45,689 nucleotides of DNA from Flavobacterium sp. ACAM 123 (GCF_000264055.1 NZ_AJXL01000020.1:1-45689); one strand, 5' to 3'; numbered from the stretch's first letter, positions 1-8,081 are shown. The notes: generated by a model not told the origin, from the sequence alone. Made by a program: numbers and translations.

Positions 1-15
1 GTCTCATTACGGGTG

Positions 16-23
16 CAAATATA
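16..23 (-). promoter_or_regulatory. Candidate -7 promoter element (TATATTTG) reading out of the window
   Basis: The minus strand reads TATATTTG, matching the Bacteroidetes -7 consensus TAnnTTTG. It points left, so it would serve a gene beyond the window edge. No convincing -33 TTG was identified, so this rests on one short motif. Confidence 0.35.
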
Positions 24-79
24 CAGATGAATTCGTCTTTTACAAAATAAATCTACACTTTTTTATCGTTTTTTTCGTA

Positions 80-346
80 CTACAATTCGTTGATTTTAGC
101 AATCAATTGATTTGCAGTTTGTTCCAATTCAACATTAATTTGTTTGAAGTGGGCTTTTTTATCTTCTACCTTCTTAGCGTTCACTTTTGTGATCAAAGTA
201 TCAAATGCTGCTATAGCTTCATCAATTAAATTATTAGTTTCTGTTGTAGGCTTTCCTGTAGTTGAAATTTCATACAAGTAAACTGCTTCAATAATATCTC
301 CTAAAACGTAGTTGATGTCTTTTTTTAAATTCTTAATATTTGCCAT
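80..346 (-). CDS. Small conserved hypothetical protein (88 aa)
   Basis: An 88-residue, lysine- and glutamate-rich, soluble and probably all-helical protein with no cysteine, signal peptide or membrane segment. It looks like one of the short conserved proteins of unknown function found in Flavobacteriia. The ATG start is preceded by an A-rich stretch typical of Bacteroidetes translation starts and by a TAnnTTTG-type element at 373-380, so it probably has its own promoter rather than depending on manA upstream. I do not recognise a domain. The heptad-like spacing of hydrophobic residues in the second half suggests a small helical bundle, which is inference. Confidence 0.75.
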   Translation of the reverse strand: MANIKNLKKDINYVLGDIIEAVYLYEISTTGKPTTETNNLIDEAIAAFDTLITKVNAKKVEDKKAHFKQINVELEQTANQLIAKINEL

Positions 347-372
347 TTTTTTTTAATTTTAATTTGCGTCTG

Positions 373-380
373 CAAAAGTA
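373..380 (-). promoter_or_regulatory. Candidate -7 element (TACTTTTG) for the 88-aa gene
   Basis: The minus strand reads TACTTTTG, a match to TAnnTTTG, 26 bases upstream of the ATG at 346. It lies in the gap between manA and the small gene and points toward the small gene. No clear -33 TTG. Confidence 0.45.
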
Positions 381-402
381 CATATAATCTTTCTATTACC
401 GA

Positions 403-1371
403 CTATGAAATGTAAATTTCTAAAATAGAAGCTTTTCCGTTGATCACGTAATAATCCATGGCAGCAGGTATTAACACCGTATCCCCTTTTTGATACTGAT
501 AGAGATCCATATTGTACTCAATTTCAAATGCTCCATCAATACACATATATACCGTAAAACTATTTCCTGTCTTCGTAATGGTTGTCGTATCTGTTAGCGG
601 TAATAAATTTGTCGTGAAATAAGGACAATTTACGATTGCGTTTGACTGATTTTCTTCTTCTAAATACTCTTTGCGCGTATCAACCTTGTTGTAATTTATG
701 GCTTCCAGAGCTAAATCTACATGTAGTTCTCTTGTATTCCCCTGCGCATCTATCCTATCAAAATCATAAACACGATAGGTGATGTCTGACGTTTGCTGAA
801 TTTCAGCAACGAGCAACCCCGCACCTATGGCGTGTACCGTTCCGGTTTCAAGAAAGAATACATCCCCTTCTTTTACTTCTACACTATCCAAAAGAGAAAG
901 TACCGTCTTGTTTTTAAGCTTTTCTAAAAATTCTTGTGCATTCGAATCTTCCTTGAATCCAACAATTATTTCAGAACCTTCATCTGCTTGCATGATGTAC
1001 CACATTTCTGTTTTGCCAAAAGAATGGTGTCTTTTCTTTGCCAAGGCATCATTAGGATGTACCTGAATAGACAAGTCTTCGCGGGCATCTAAATATTTAA
1101 AAAGTAAAGGAAACTGCTTTCCAAAACGTTCATAAACTTCTGTTCCTAATATTTCGCTAGGCCCTTCATCAATGACTTCTGTCAACAACTTGCCTTTTAA
1201 CTCTCCATTAGCAATTACACTAACGTCGCCTTCAACAGTCGACAATTCCCAACTCTCTCCAGTTATTTTTGACGTAATTGGCTTTTTGAGAACGGTTTTT
1301 AGTTTTTCACCCCCCCAAATTCTTTCTTTTAAGATAGGGTTAAACTGTAACGGATATATTTTTTTACTCAT
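403..1371 (-). CDS. manA: Mannose-6-phosphate isomerase, class I (short type)
   Basis: Interconverts mannose-6-phosphate and fructose-6-phosphate in the cytosol, linking glycolysis to GDP-mannose and GDP-fucose for surface glycans. The 322-residue length fits the short Gram-positive/Bacteroidetes type of class I enzyme. Visible motifs are the zinc-binding QVHPND (about residues 103-108), the glutamate of KTEMW (about 120-124) and a TVHAIGAG segment near residue 176 that supplies another metal ligand. The C-terminal cupin-like part ends in a short beta-rich tail. It lies 54 bases downstream of bcp on the same strand and may be co-transcribed with it. A GDP-fucose supply would fit the GT10-type gene at the right edge, but that link is inferred. 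Confidence 0.93.
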   Translation of the reverse strand: MSKKIYPLQFNPILKERIWGGEKLKTVLKKPITSKITGESWELSTVEGDVSVIANGELKGKLLTEVIDEGPSEILGTEVYERFGKQFPLLFKYLDAREDLSIQVHPNDALAKKRHHSFGKTEMWYIMQADEGSEIIVGFKEDSNAQEFLEKLKNKTVLSLLDSVEVKEGDVFFLETGTVHAIGAGLLVAEIQQTSDITYRVYDFDRIDAQGNTRELHVDLALEAINYNKVDTRKEYLEEENQSNAIVNCPYFTTNLLPLTDTTTITKTGNSFTVYMCIDGAFEIEYNMDLYQYQKGDTVLIPAAMDYYVINGKASILEIYIS

Positions 1372-1425
1372 TATTATCTGTTATAAAGAGATAGTGTTTC
1401 TCTGCTCTCTAATTCATAATTAAGC

Positions 1426-1896
1426 CTATCCGTTACTCTTCGAGATCAATTTTTTTACGGCTTCAAGTGCTTTTGGAATATGCTTCGTAGCCATCATACT
1501 ATCAAAAATCATTATGATCTTTCCTTCTTTATCTGCAACATAAGTCACTCTTCCCGGAAGCATGCCAAACATTCCCGATGGAACTCCGAAAAGCCTCCTG
1601 ATTTTCTTATCGTGATCGGATAAGAGAATAAATGGTAATTTATACTGCTTTGAGAATTTTTTATGGGACTCAACACTATCGCTACTTATACCGATAACTT
1701 CAGCACCTAAGTCCTTGAAGTCTTCGTATTGATCTCTAAAACTACATGCCTGTGCCGTACATCCAGGTGTATTGTCTTTAGGGTAAAAATAAATCACCAA
1801 CGGTTTTTGACCTACCAAATTGTGACTGTCAAAATCATTCCCATTAGTATCTTTCGCTTTAAAATTTGGGATCTTGTCCCCTTTTTTTAATTCCAT
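1426..1896 (-). CDS. bcp: Thioredoxin-dependent peroxiredoxin, Bcp/PrxQ type
   Basis: Reduces hydrogen peroxide and organic hydroperoxides in the cytosol, using thioredoxin. The 156-residue protein has the AhpC/TSA fold. The peroxidatic cysteine sits at residue 46 in TPGCTAQAC, with a second cysteine five residues later at 51, the spacing typical of PrxQ/Bcp enzymes. The family motif PKDNTPGC is intact, and a conserved arginine lies in the GRVTYV segment. Its ATG overlaps the stop of the upstream pterin synthase gene (TAATG), so the two are translationally coupled. manA follows 54 bases downstream. Confidence 0.94.
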   Translation of the reverse strand: MELKKGDKIPNFKAKDTNGNDFDSHNLVGQKPLVIYFYPKDNTPGCTAQACSFRDQYEDFKDLGAEVIGISSDSVESHKKFSKQYKLPFILLSDHDKKIRRLFGVPSGMFGMLPGRVTYVADKEGKIIMIFDSMMATKHIPKALEAVKKLISKSNG

Positions 1897-2306
1897 TACT
1901 CTCCTCTATAGGTTACGAAATTACGGGGAGTCTCATAAAGAATAACTTCTATATCAAAATCTGCTTGAATCTTATTTCGCAACTTATTCCAAATCACTAC
2001 CACTATATTTTCAGCTGTAGGATTGAGGTCTTGAAATTCAGGGACATCTAGATTTAGATTTTTATGATCGAAGCGATTTTCTACTTCTTCTTTAATAAGA
2101 TCTGACAAAATTTTTACATCCATAACGTAGCCTGTCTCTGGATCGATCTGACCAGTAACACCTACAATTAATTCATAATTGTGTCCGTGATAATTAGGGT
2201 TATTACATTTCCCAAAAACAGCATCGTTTTTCTCAAAGGTCCAATCCTTACGATACAATCGGTGTGCGGAGTTGAAGTGCGCCTTTCTACTTATAGTTAC
2301 TTTCAT
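1896..2306 (-). CDS. 6-pyruvoyl-tetrahydropterin synthase / QueD family protein
   Basis: A T-fold enzyme acting on 7,8-dihydroneopterin triphosphate. Family members make either 6-pyruvoyl-tetrahydropterin (biopterin route) or 6-carboxytetrahydropterin (queuosine route, QueD). Counting from the ATG at 2306, zinc ligands are H15 in SAHRL and the pair H40/H42 in HGH, with catalytic C34. The spacing C-x5-HGH, together with the DHKNL and TAENI motifs, resembles animal pyruvoyl-tetrahydropterin synthases more than E. coli QueD, which has C-x3-HGH. A longer reading from a TTG at 2348 is possible, but the ATG at 2306 starts exactly where the fold begins. It is coupled to bcp by a TAATG overlap. Confidence 0.88.
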   Translation of the reverse strand: MKVTISRKAHFNSAHRLYRKDWTFEKNDAVFGKCNNPNYHGHNYELIVGVTGQIDPETGYVMDVKILSDLIKEEVENRFDHKNLNLDVPEFQDLNPTAENIVVVIWNKLRNKIQADFDIEVILYETPRNFVTYRGE

Positions 2307-2386
2307 AGTGTGTATAGTTTTAACCTCTGCCTCCGATAAAATTCCCAAATGGGTTTTAGCTATCTAATTCAAAGGTTAGTATAATA

Positions 2387-2914
2387 TTAAATTTTATGAT
2401 CTTCCAAAAAATGATAGAATTCGTCGAAAATTATTTTAAACCAAACGGTATAGATATGAGGATGCGCTTGCATGTCGTCTTTCACGTCATCAATAGCCAT
2501 CCATTTCCAGGCTTCCACTTCTTCCGGATTAATTTCAGGGCTTTCGTCATAATAACCTATCATTACATGATCCAATTCATGCTCTGTCAAACCATTATCA
2601 AATGGGGCTTTATAAATAAAATGAAAGAGTTCTTTGAGCTCTGTTTTAAAACCCATTTCTTCAAACAACCTTCTACTACCGGCGCCTATATTAGTCTCCC
2701 CTTCCCTTTGATGACTGCAACAAGTGTTAGTCCAGAGCATCGGAGAATGATATTTCTGATGGGCGCGCTGTTGCAACATGATTTCATTTCTACTGTTTAA
2801 AACAAAAACGGAAAAAGCACGATGCAAAAGCGCTTTTTCATGTGCCTCTAACTTGGGCATCAATCCAATTTGCTCATCGTCCTTATTAACTAATATTACA
2901 TTTTCTTCTGTCAT
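2387..2914 (-). CDS. idi: Isopentenyl-diphosphate delta-isomerase, type I
   Basis: Interconverts IPP and DMAPP for isoprenoid synthesis (quinones, undecaprenyl phosphate, carotenoids). The protein is Nudix-like. From the ATG at 2914 the catalytic cysteine lies in TNTCCSHQ (about residues 62-69), followed by the Nudix-like helix GAGSRRLFEEMGF (about 77-89). The acidic HELDHV and PEEVEAW segments match the type I metal site. At 175 residues it has normal length. I prefer the ATG at 2914 over the upstream GTG at 2932 because a TAGTTTTG promoter element occupies 2932-2939. It probably starts the leftward unit idi, pterin synthase, bcp, manA. Confidence 0.93.
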   Translation of the reverse strand: MTEENVILVNKDDEQIGLMPKLEAHEKALLHRAFSVFVLNSRNEIMLQQRAHQKYHSPMLWTNTCCSHQREGETNIGAGSRRLFEEMGFKTELKELFHFIYKAPFDNGLTEHELDHVMIGYYDESPEINPEEVEAWKWMAIDDVKDDMQAHPHIYTVWFKIIFDEFYHFLEDHKI

Positions 2915-2931
2915 AATTATTTTTAGCGTCA

Positions 2932-2939
2932 CAAAACTA
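2932..2939 (-). promoter_or_regulatory. Candidate -7 element (TAGTTTTG) for idi
   Basis: The minus strand reads TAGTTTTG, matching TAnnTTTG, 17 bases upstream of the ATG at 2914. It overlaps the alternative GTG codon at 2932, which argues that the shorter idi reading is the real one. Confidence 0.45.
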
Positions 2940-3053
2940 CGAAAAAGTTAAATAATAGCGTGCCCTTTAACTTTCTGTTTCGAATTGTTGAAGTTAAAAA
3001 AATACAATGAAATTACGCCTATAATCTATAAAAATCATTAATTGATTCTTTCT

Positions 3054-3061
3054 TACATTTG
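3054..3061 (+). promoter_or_regulatory. Candidate -7 element (TACATTTG) for the GNAT gene
   Basis: TACATTTG matches TAnnTTTG and lies 22 bases before the ATG at 3084. It sits inside the longer possible reading that starts at 3042, so it supports the later start. Confidence 0.45.
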
Positions 3062-3083
3062 TTATTCTAAAAACTATTTGATA

Positions 3084-3545
3084 ATGAACACAATACATAT
3101 CCGTAAAGCCAAGCTGGAAGACTTAAATATCCTTCTTCAATTTGAACAAGGAATCATTACTGCCGAACGCCCTTATGATCCTACCATAAAAAAAGGGGAA
3201 ATCAATTATTACGATATTGAAAAGATGATTACTGCAGCGCATATCGAGGTTGTCGTTGCAGAAATCGGGTTGGAAATTGTAGGTACCGGCTATGCTCGAA
3301 TAGAAACTGCAAGGCCCTATTTGAACCACGACAACTATGCGTACCTGGGATTTATGTACACAGATCCTCAGCACAGGGGAAAAGGAGTTAACGCTTTAAT
3401 TATTGGAGCATTAAAAGAATGGTCTCGTTCCCAGAAAATAACGGAGCTCCGTTTAGATGTTTATACCGATAATGCTTCTGCGATTAACGCCTATGAAAAA
3501 GTGGGATTCAAAAAACACTTATTGAATATGAGAGTTGAACTGTGA
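3084..3545 (+). CDS. GNAT-family N-acetyltransferase
   Basis: A 153-residue protein with a single Gcn5-related acetyltransferase domain. It transfers an acetyl group from acetyl-CoA to an unknown amine. The N-terminal IRKAKLEDL segment, the strand YLGFMYTDP before the acetyl-CoA loop QHRGKGV (a Q/R-x-x-G-x-G/A-type loop), and the C-terminal AINAYEKVGF motif are all typical. I place the start at ATG 3084. The upstream codon at 3042 would add 14 residues foreign to the family and would overlap a promoter-like element. The gene is monocistronic, divergent from idi. The substrate cannot be told from sequence. Confidence 0.88.
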   Translation: MNTIHIRKAKLEDLNILLQFEQGIITAERPYDPTIKKGEINYYDIEKMITAAHIEVVVAEIGLEIVGTGYARIETARPYLNHDNYAYLGFMYTDPQHRGKGVNALIIGALKEWSRSQKITELRLDVYTDNASAINAYEKVGFKKHLLNMRVEL

Positions 3546-3616
3546 CAAATAAGTCGCTGCAAGACTAAAAGTCTATTTTACATGTAAATAACAATAGTTA
3601 AAACTTACATAAATAG

Positions 3617-3826
3617 CTGTTAATATGTAAAAACGAGACATCAGAAAGTAGAATACCGACCTATATTTGTTATCACGATAGTCAAAAAACCCTTAGCTAT
3701 AAAAACAAAGTATTACAGCCCGATAAAGCAGGTATTCCTCTCCTAAACCAAGGGTATTTACCAGATTTTTACTACTCTCATGTATATGTAAACGCTAAAG
3801 GACGAATATCAAAAAATACAAAATAA
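3617..3826 (+). pseudogene. Possible short ORF remnant upstream of msrB
   Basis: Between the GNAT gene and msrB an open frame of about 70 codons runs from just after a stop at 3614 to a stop at 3824-3826. It has no ATG. Its peptide contains protein-like stretches such as QPDKAGIPLLNQGYLPDFYY and VYVNAKGRI, which do not look like random AT-rich translation. It could be the tail of a decayed gene or chance. I recognise no family. Confidence 0.2.
3662..3669 (+). promoter_or_regulatory. Candidate -7 element (TATATTTG) upstream of msrB
   Basis: TATATTTG fits TAnnTTTG and points toward msrB, about 170 bases before its ATG, implying a long leader if real. It lies within the short remnant frame described at 3617-3826. 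Confidence 0.3.
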
Positions 3827-3841
3827 AAAAAAATAATAATT

Positions 3842-4291
3842 ATGGAAAATAAAATCAACAAACCAGAAAACCCATATTACTCTAATACAGATACCACAAA
3901 ACTGCACGTGACGGATGCCGAATGGAAGAAAGTATTAGCTCCAGACGTCTATGGAGTAACTCGAAATGCCGATACTGAAAGACCTTTTACAGGAAAATAT
4001 TGGAATACGGATGAAAAAGGAACGTATTACTGTGCGGCCTGCGGCAATCAATTGTTTCGTTCTGGAGCCAAATTCTCCAGTAGCTGCGGTTGGCCAAGTT
4101 TTTTCGAACAAGAGAATAAAGACAGTGTCATTTATAAAAAAGACAATTCGCTGGGCATGGCACGAATTGAGGCTCTTTGTGGTAGATGCAGCAGTCATTT
4201 AGGTCACTTATTTGATGATGGACCTGCTCCTACGGGAAAAAGATACTGCATGAATTCTATAGCTCTAGATTTTATGCCTGACAAGGAATAA
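3842..4291 (+). CDS. msrB: Peptide-methionine (R)-S-oxide reductase
   Basis: Reduces the R-epimer of methionine sulfoxide in proteins, using thioredoxin, as part of oxidative damage repair. It is a single SelR domain of normal length (149 aa). Both zinc CxxC pairs are present (CAAC near residue 60 and CGRC near 109). So are the CGWPSF motif and the catalytic cysteine in RYCMN near residue 138. There is no signal peptide, so it acts in the cytoplasm. The gene stands alone, with a strong hairpin terminator about 100 bases downstream (4391-4422). Confidence 0.95.
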   Translation: MENKINKPENPYYSNTDTTKLHVTDAEWKKVLAPDVYGVTRNADTERPFTGKYWNTDEKGTYYCAACGNQLFRSGAKFSSSCGWPSFFEQENKDSVIYKKDNSLGMARIEALCGRCSSHLGHLFDDGPAPTGKRYCMNSIALDFMPDKE

Positions 4292-4390
4292 CGAGAATAC
4301 TATAATTTTAACGGCCCTCGCAACAGTTCAAAACCCCGTGTACAAAAACGACTGGAACTAAAACATAAATTCCTGTAGTGTTAATGAATT

Positions 4391-4422
4391 AATAAAACCG
4401 AAAAGTGATTTTCGGTTTTATT
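4391..4422 (+). terminator. Hairpin terminator downstream of msrB
   Basis: A perfect 14-bp stem (AATAAAACCGAAAA with its exact reverse complement) closes a GTGA tetraloop. The stem is flanked by A and T runs, so it can terminate from either direction. The core AAACCGAAAA-GTGA-TTTTCGGTTT recurs at 5951-5974. Confidence 0.85.
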
Positions 4423-4491
4423 GATTTCGTTCACTTTTGAACTAAGAAACTTTTTCTTTTTGGAATCGGACAACATAAGTTTAATTTTTAA

Positions 4492-4499
4492 TATATTTG
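4492..4499 (+). promoter_or_regulatory. Candidate -7 element (TATATTTG) for the amidohydrolase gene
   Basis: TATATTTG matches TAnnTTTG, 59 bases before the ATG at 4559 and just downstream of the msrB terminator, where a new transcript would be expected. No clear -33 TTG at the usual spacing. Confidence 0.5.
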
Positions 4500-4558
4500 T
4501 TTTTAATGTAGTGTTTTTAGGACACTAAGAATCAGTTGAACTTGCCTCCCAAATAAAT

Positions 4559-5866
4559 ATGAAAAAAACAATCTTTTCTGCAGCGCTATTTTCTTTTATA
4601 TGCCTTGCCTCTGCTCAAAATGCTGCCTTAAAAATAAAGATTGACAAGAAGGCTGAATCCTTAGAGTCTAAAGTGATCACATGGCGAAGAGATTTTCATC
4701 AAAATCCTGAATTAGGAAACAGAGAGTTCAAAACTGCCGAAAAAATTGCAAGACATCTCCGTTCTCTTGGAATTGAGGTACAAACGGGCATCGCTAAAAC
4801 GGGAGTTGTCGGTATTCTAAGAGGAGGAAAACCGGGTCCTGTCGTTGCTCTGAGAGCAGACATTGATGCTTTACCCATTAAAGAGCGAGTAGCTCTTCCT
4901 TTTGCTTCACAGGCGGAGGGCGAGTATAATGGACGAGAAGTATCAGTTATGCATGCTTGCGGACATGATACTCATATTGCTATGTTAATGGGAACTGCAG
5001 AAATTTTAGCTTCCATTAAAAGCGAGTTAAAAGGAACTGTCAAATTTATTTTCCAACCAGCAGAAGAAGGAGCTCCTGAAGGCGAAGAAGGTGGAGCAAA
5101 ATTGATGGTGGAACAAGGTGTTTTAGACAACCCGAAGGTGGATGTTATTTTCGGATTACATATTAATGCTCAAACAGAAGTTGGTAAAATAAAATATCGC
5201 CCAAAAGGAACTATGGCTGCCTCAGACTGGTTCACGATAAAAATAATGGGAAAACAAACACATGGTGCTTATCCATGGCTTGGAATTGACCCTATTGTTA
5301 CCGCTTCACAGATAGTACTTGGACTTCAAACAATTGTTAGCCGAAATGTAAATAGCACAGAATCAGCAGCTGTCATTAGTGTGGGACAAATAAACGCAGG
5401 AGTAAGAAGTAATGTTATCCCAGAGGAACTTACAATGACTGGAACTATTCGTTCTCTAGACAGTAAAGTGCAGGACATGCTACATGCTAGAATAAAACAA
5501 GTAGTGACTTCAATTGCTGAAAGTGCCGGAGCCACCGCCGATATAACAATAACCAAGCAAACTCTTGTAACCTACAATGATCCTTTATTGACTGAAAAAA
5601 TGCTCCCGACGTTAGAAGCGACCGCGGGTAAAGATAACGTCTCTATTACACCTGCCGTAATGGGCGCCGAGGACTTTTCCTTTTATCAAGAAAAAATTCC
5701 AGGACTCTACTTCTTCTTAGGAGGTGCTCCTAAAGGCAAACCACTCTCTGAGACAGCTCCACATCACACTCCCGATTTTTATATTGATGAAAGTGGCTTT
5801 ATTTTAGGAATGAAAACCATGTCGAACCTTACAGTAGATTATATGGAAATGCAATCGAAAAAATAG
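4559..5866 (+). CDS. Exported M20-family amidohydrolase (N-acyl-amino-acid / hippurate hydrolase type)
   Basis: A 435-residue metal-dependent amidohydrolase of the M20D group (IAA-amino acid, hippurate, N-acyl-amino acid hydrolases), which cleaves an acyl group from an amino acid or short peptide. Residues 1-19 form a signal peptide ending at ASA/Q, so it is periplasmic. Metal and catalytic motifs are HACGHD (132-137), PAEEG (about 168) and the C-terminal HHTPDF segment. The central dimerisation domain begins around residue 210 (GTMAASDWF). It is monocistronic, with a promoter-like element before it and a terminator at 5951-5979. Substrate is unknown; peptide scavenging is plausible. Confidence 0.92.
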   Translation: MKKTIFSAALFSFICLASAQNAALKIKIDKKAESLESKVITWRRDFHQNPELGNREFKTAEKIARHLRSLGIEVQTGIAKTGVVGILRGGKPGPVVALRADIDALPIKERVALPFASQAEGEYNGREVSVMHACGHDTHIAMLMGTAEILASIKSELKGTVKFIFQPAEEGAPEGEEGGAKLMVEQGVLDNPKVDVIFGLHINAQTEVGKIKYRPKGTMAASDWFTIKIMGKQTHGAYPWLGIDPIVTASQIVLGLQTIVSRNVNSTESAAVISVGQINAGVRSNVIPEELTMTGTIRSLDSKVQDMLHARIKQVVTSIAESAGATADITITKQTLVTYNDPLLTEKMLPTLEATAGKDNVSITPAVMGAEDFSFYQEKIPGLYFFLGGAPKGKPLSETAPHHTPDFYIDESGFILGMKTMSNLTVDYMEMQSKK

Positions 5867-6340
5867 AAGGCTAAAGAATAACAACCACACGTATTACAGC
5901 ATGGTTATCCAACCAAAAATAGAAAAGTTTAAAAAACAGCAATAACAAGGAAACCGAAAAGTGATTTTCGGTTTTTTTTATTGCCCTTTATTTATCCTTT
6001 CTTTTTGTTTGCTGTAGCTCTGTATTCTTTGTTGTTTTTGAAAGCGCAAAGACGGGAAAATGACCAAAAGACATAGCGCTCTTCCACCAACTTACATTTA
6101 TCAAAATTGGAAACTCGGCCTAAACGAAAAACAAAACTTTCTGTAAAAAGAATAACGCATTACAGGAGCAAATCAATTGTTTAAGTGGATTAGCACCACT
6201 CAAATTACTACTGCAGCGCTAACTGTTTATAAACTTTCGAAAGAAAAAAAAGCGCATGATTATCTAGCGTAAAAAAGTACTGGGAAAATAATTCTTATTC
6301 CATAACAGACAACTGCTGACTATTCAAACCTGGATCCGAC
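5867..6340. other. Intergenic region between convergent genes
   Basis: This 474-base gap holds the hairpin terminator at 5951-5979. Beyond it there is only AT-rich sequence with no TAnnTTTG element and no RNA gene that I can recognise. A short open frame near 6180-6270 ends in KKAHDYLA then a stop, but it has no start and no recognisable family, so I do not call it. Confidence 0.5.
5951..5979 (+). terminator. Rho-independent terminator downstream of the amidohydrolase
   Basis: A 10-bp perfect stem (AAACCGAAAA / TTTTCGGTTT) with a GTGA tetraloop, followed by a run of T residues to 5979. Stem core and loop are the same as at 4391-4422, so the two terminators share a common module. Confidence 0.88.
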
Positions 6341-7921
6341 TTAAGACGTGATTGAGGTTTTCGTATTTAGACTTTCCTTGATCATCAAAGCACATTTCTC
6401 TCCATCAATAGCAGCCGAAATAATTCCGCCCGCATAGCCTGCCCCTTCTCCACATGGATACAATCCTTTTATTTGGACGTGTTCATAGCTGATCGGATCT
6501 CTTGGAATTCGTACTGGAGAAGACGTTCTTGACTCCGGTGCATGTAATATCGCATCATTAGTCAAGTACCCGCGCATGGATTTCCCAAATTCAGTGAAAC
6601 CTTCTCGTAATATCTGCGTTAAAAAACCAGGAAAAATCTGTCCCATTTCTACTGAGGTCGTCCCTGGAACGTACGAAGTCTTAGGAATCTCTGATGACAC
6701 TACGCTTTTTGTAAAATCAATCATTCGTTGCGCTGGTGCCTTTTGAGTTTCACCAGCAAGATGCCAAGCCTTTTGCTCGATACTCTTTTGGAATTCCATT
6801 CCTGCCAAAGCGCCGTGTTTAGCATACGCTTTAAAATCCTCTAGTTTTAACTCAACTACAATACCAGAATTGGCCGTGGCCTGATCCCGTTTCGACGGAG
6901 ACCAGCCGTTTGTAACTACTTCACCAGGACTGGTAGCACAAGGCGCAATAACGCCTCCGGGACACATACAAAAGGAATACATTCCTCTGCCTCCCACTTG
7001 CTTAACAATACTATAAGGAGCCGGTGGCAATAGTTCCCCGCGATAATCACAACTGTACTGAATGCTGTCAATTAAGGATTGTGGGTGTTCTGCTCTTACC
7101 CCTAAAGCAAAAGCCTTAGCTTCTATAAATATTTTTTTCCTATCTAATAATTCAAAAATATCCCTCGCAGAATGTCCCGTAGCCAAAATCATTTTATCAG
7201 CTAAAATCGTATCTCCCTTTTGGGTAACGATGCCCTGAACTTCGTTATTTTTCACCAGAATGTCCATCACTCGTGTTTCGAAAAGTACTTGTCCACCACA
7301 TTCGATAATTTTCTCTCGAATATCCTGAATGATTTGGGGTAATTTATTGGTTCCAATATGTGGATGTGCTTCCACTAAAATATCCGGAGTAGCTCCGTAA
7401 GCTACTAACAACTCCAAAATCCGAGTTACATCCCCTCTTTTTTTAGACCGTGTATATAATTTTCCGTCAGAATACGTTCCTGCCCCGCCTTCCCCAAAAC
7501 AATAATTAGAATCTTCATTTACAACATGATCTACATTGATTGCTTTCAAGTCACGACGACGACCACGTATGTCCTTCCCTCTTTCTACTACTATTGGCTT
7601 TAAGCCCAATTCAATTAACCGCAAGGCCGCAAAAAGCCCCGCAGGTCCTGCTCCTACGACAATTACTTCTTGAGCATTTGCCACATTTCCATACTCGGGA
7701 AGGCGTATGGTGTTTTCTTTAAAAGATTCCCCTTTCAAATAGACCGCCACTTTTAGATTAATTTTAATTGCTTTTTGACGTGCATCAATGGAGCGCTTTA
7801 AAATGGAAACATGGATAATCTCTTTTGGAGAAATCTTTAGTAGTTTTCCAAGGTGCTCTTTTAGCAACATTTCGTTTGCGGCAATTTCCGGAGATACTTG
7901 TAGTAGATGTTCTTGAGGCAT
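6341..7921 (-). CDS. FAD-dependent oxidoreductase (COG2509-type dehydrogenase)
   Basis: A 526-residue predicted flavoprotein dehydrogenase. After an N-terminal domain of about 80 residues, the dinucleotide-binding motif VVGAGPAGLFAAL begins at residue 88. Other family hallmarks are the GEGGAGTYSDGKLYTR segment (about 143-158), the cysteine-containing SFCMCPGG motif near 317-324 and a C-terminal FAD-contact region GLYPCGEGAGYAGG. This matches the widely distributed but uncharacterised COG2509 flavoproteins. The physiological substrate is unknown. It is transcribed alone leftward, convergent with the amidohydrolase, and has a TAnnTTTG-type element at 7976-7983. Confidence 0.88.
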   Translation of the reverse strand: MPQEHLLQVSPEIAANEMLLKEHLGKLLKISPKEIIHVSILKRSIDARQKAIKINLKVAVYLKGESFKENTIRLPEYGNVANAQEVIVVGAGPAGLFAALRLIELGLKPIVVERGKDIRGRRRDLKAINVDHVVNEDSNYCFGEGGAGTYSDGKLYTRSKKRGDVTRILELLVAYGATPDILVEAHPHIGTNKLPQIIQDIREKIIECGGQVLFETRVMDILVKNNEVQGIVTQKGDTILADKMILATGHSARDIFELLDRKKIFIEAKAFALGVRAEHPQSLIDSIQYSCDYRGELLPPAPYSIVKQVGGRGMYSFCMCPGGVIAPCATSPGEVVTNGWSPSKRDQATANSGIVVELKLEDFKAYAKHGALAGMEFQKSIEQKAWHLAGETQKAPAQRMIDFTKSVVSSEIPKTSYVPGTTSVEMGQIFPGFLTQILREGFTEFGKSMRGYLTNDAILHAPESRTSSPVRIPRDPISYEHVQIKGLYPCGEGAGYAGGIISAAIDGEKCALMIKESLNTKTSITS

Positions 7922-7975
7922 TTCTTTCGTGATAATTCGTTTATTTGTTCCTTATGTGTATTGAAAAACAAAGTG

Positions 7976-7983
7976 CAAAAATA
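7976..7983 (-). promoter_or_regulatory. Candidate -7 element (TATTTTTG) for the FAD oxidoreductase
   Basis: The minus strand reads TATTTTTG, a TAnnTTTG match, 54 bases upstream of the ATG at 7921. It lies in the divergent gap shared with the promoter at 8023-8054. Confidence 0.4.
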
Positions 7984-8022
7984 GTATTTTGAAGTGGAAT
8001 TTATTGTTTGTTTCGGCGGTAA

Positions 8023-8054
8023 TTGTTTTTCGTCTTCGAAACTTTGTAACTTTG
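8023..8054 (+). promoter_or_regulatory. Bacteroidetes-type promoter (TTG-N21-TAACTTTG)
   Basis: TTG at 8023-8025 and TAACTTTG at 8047-8054 are 21 bases apart, within the known spacing of flavobacterial -33/-7 promoters. The downstream ATG at 8082 is 27 bases away. One of the best promoter matches in the window. Confidence 0.6.
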
Positions 8055-8081
8055 ACCTTTTAAACCTTATACTATTATACT

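Noticed and set aside
2396-2800. 134-aa open frame on the plus strand opposite idi
   Set aside because: It is the antisense shadow of a well-supported gene with catalytic motifs; it has no family features of its own.
6130-6275. Short frame ending KKAHDYLA as a gene remnant
   Set aside because: No start, under 40 codons, no recognisable family; indistinguishable from chance.
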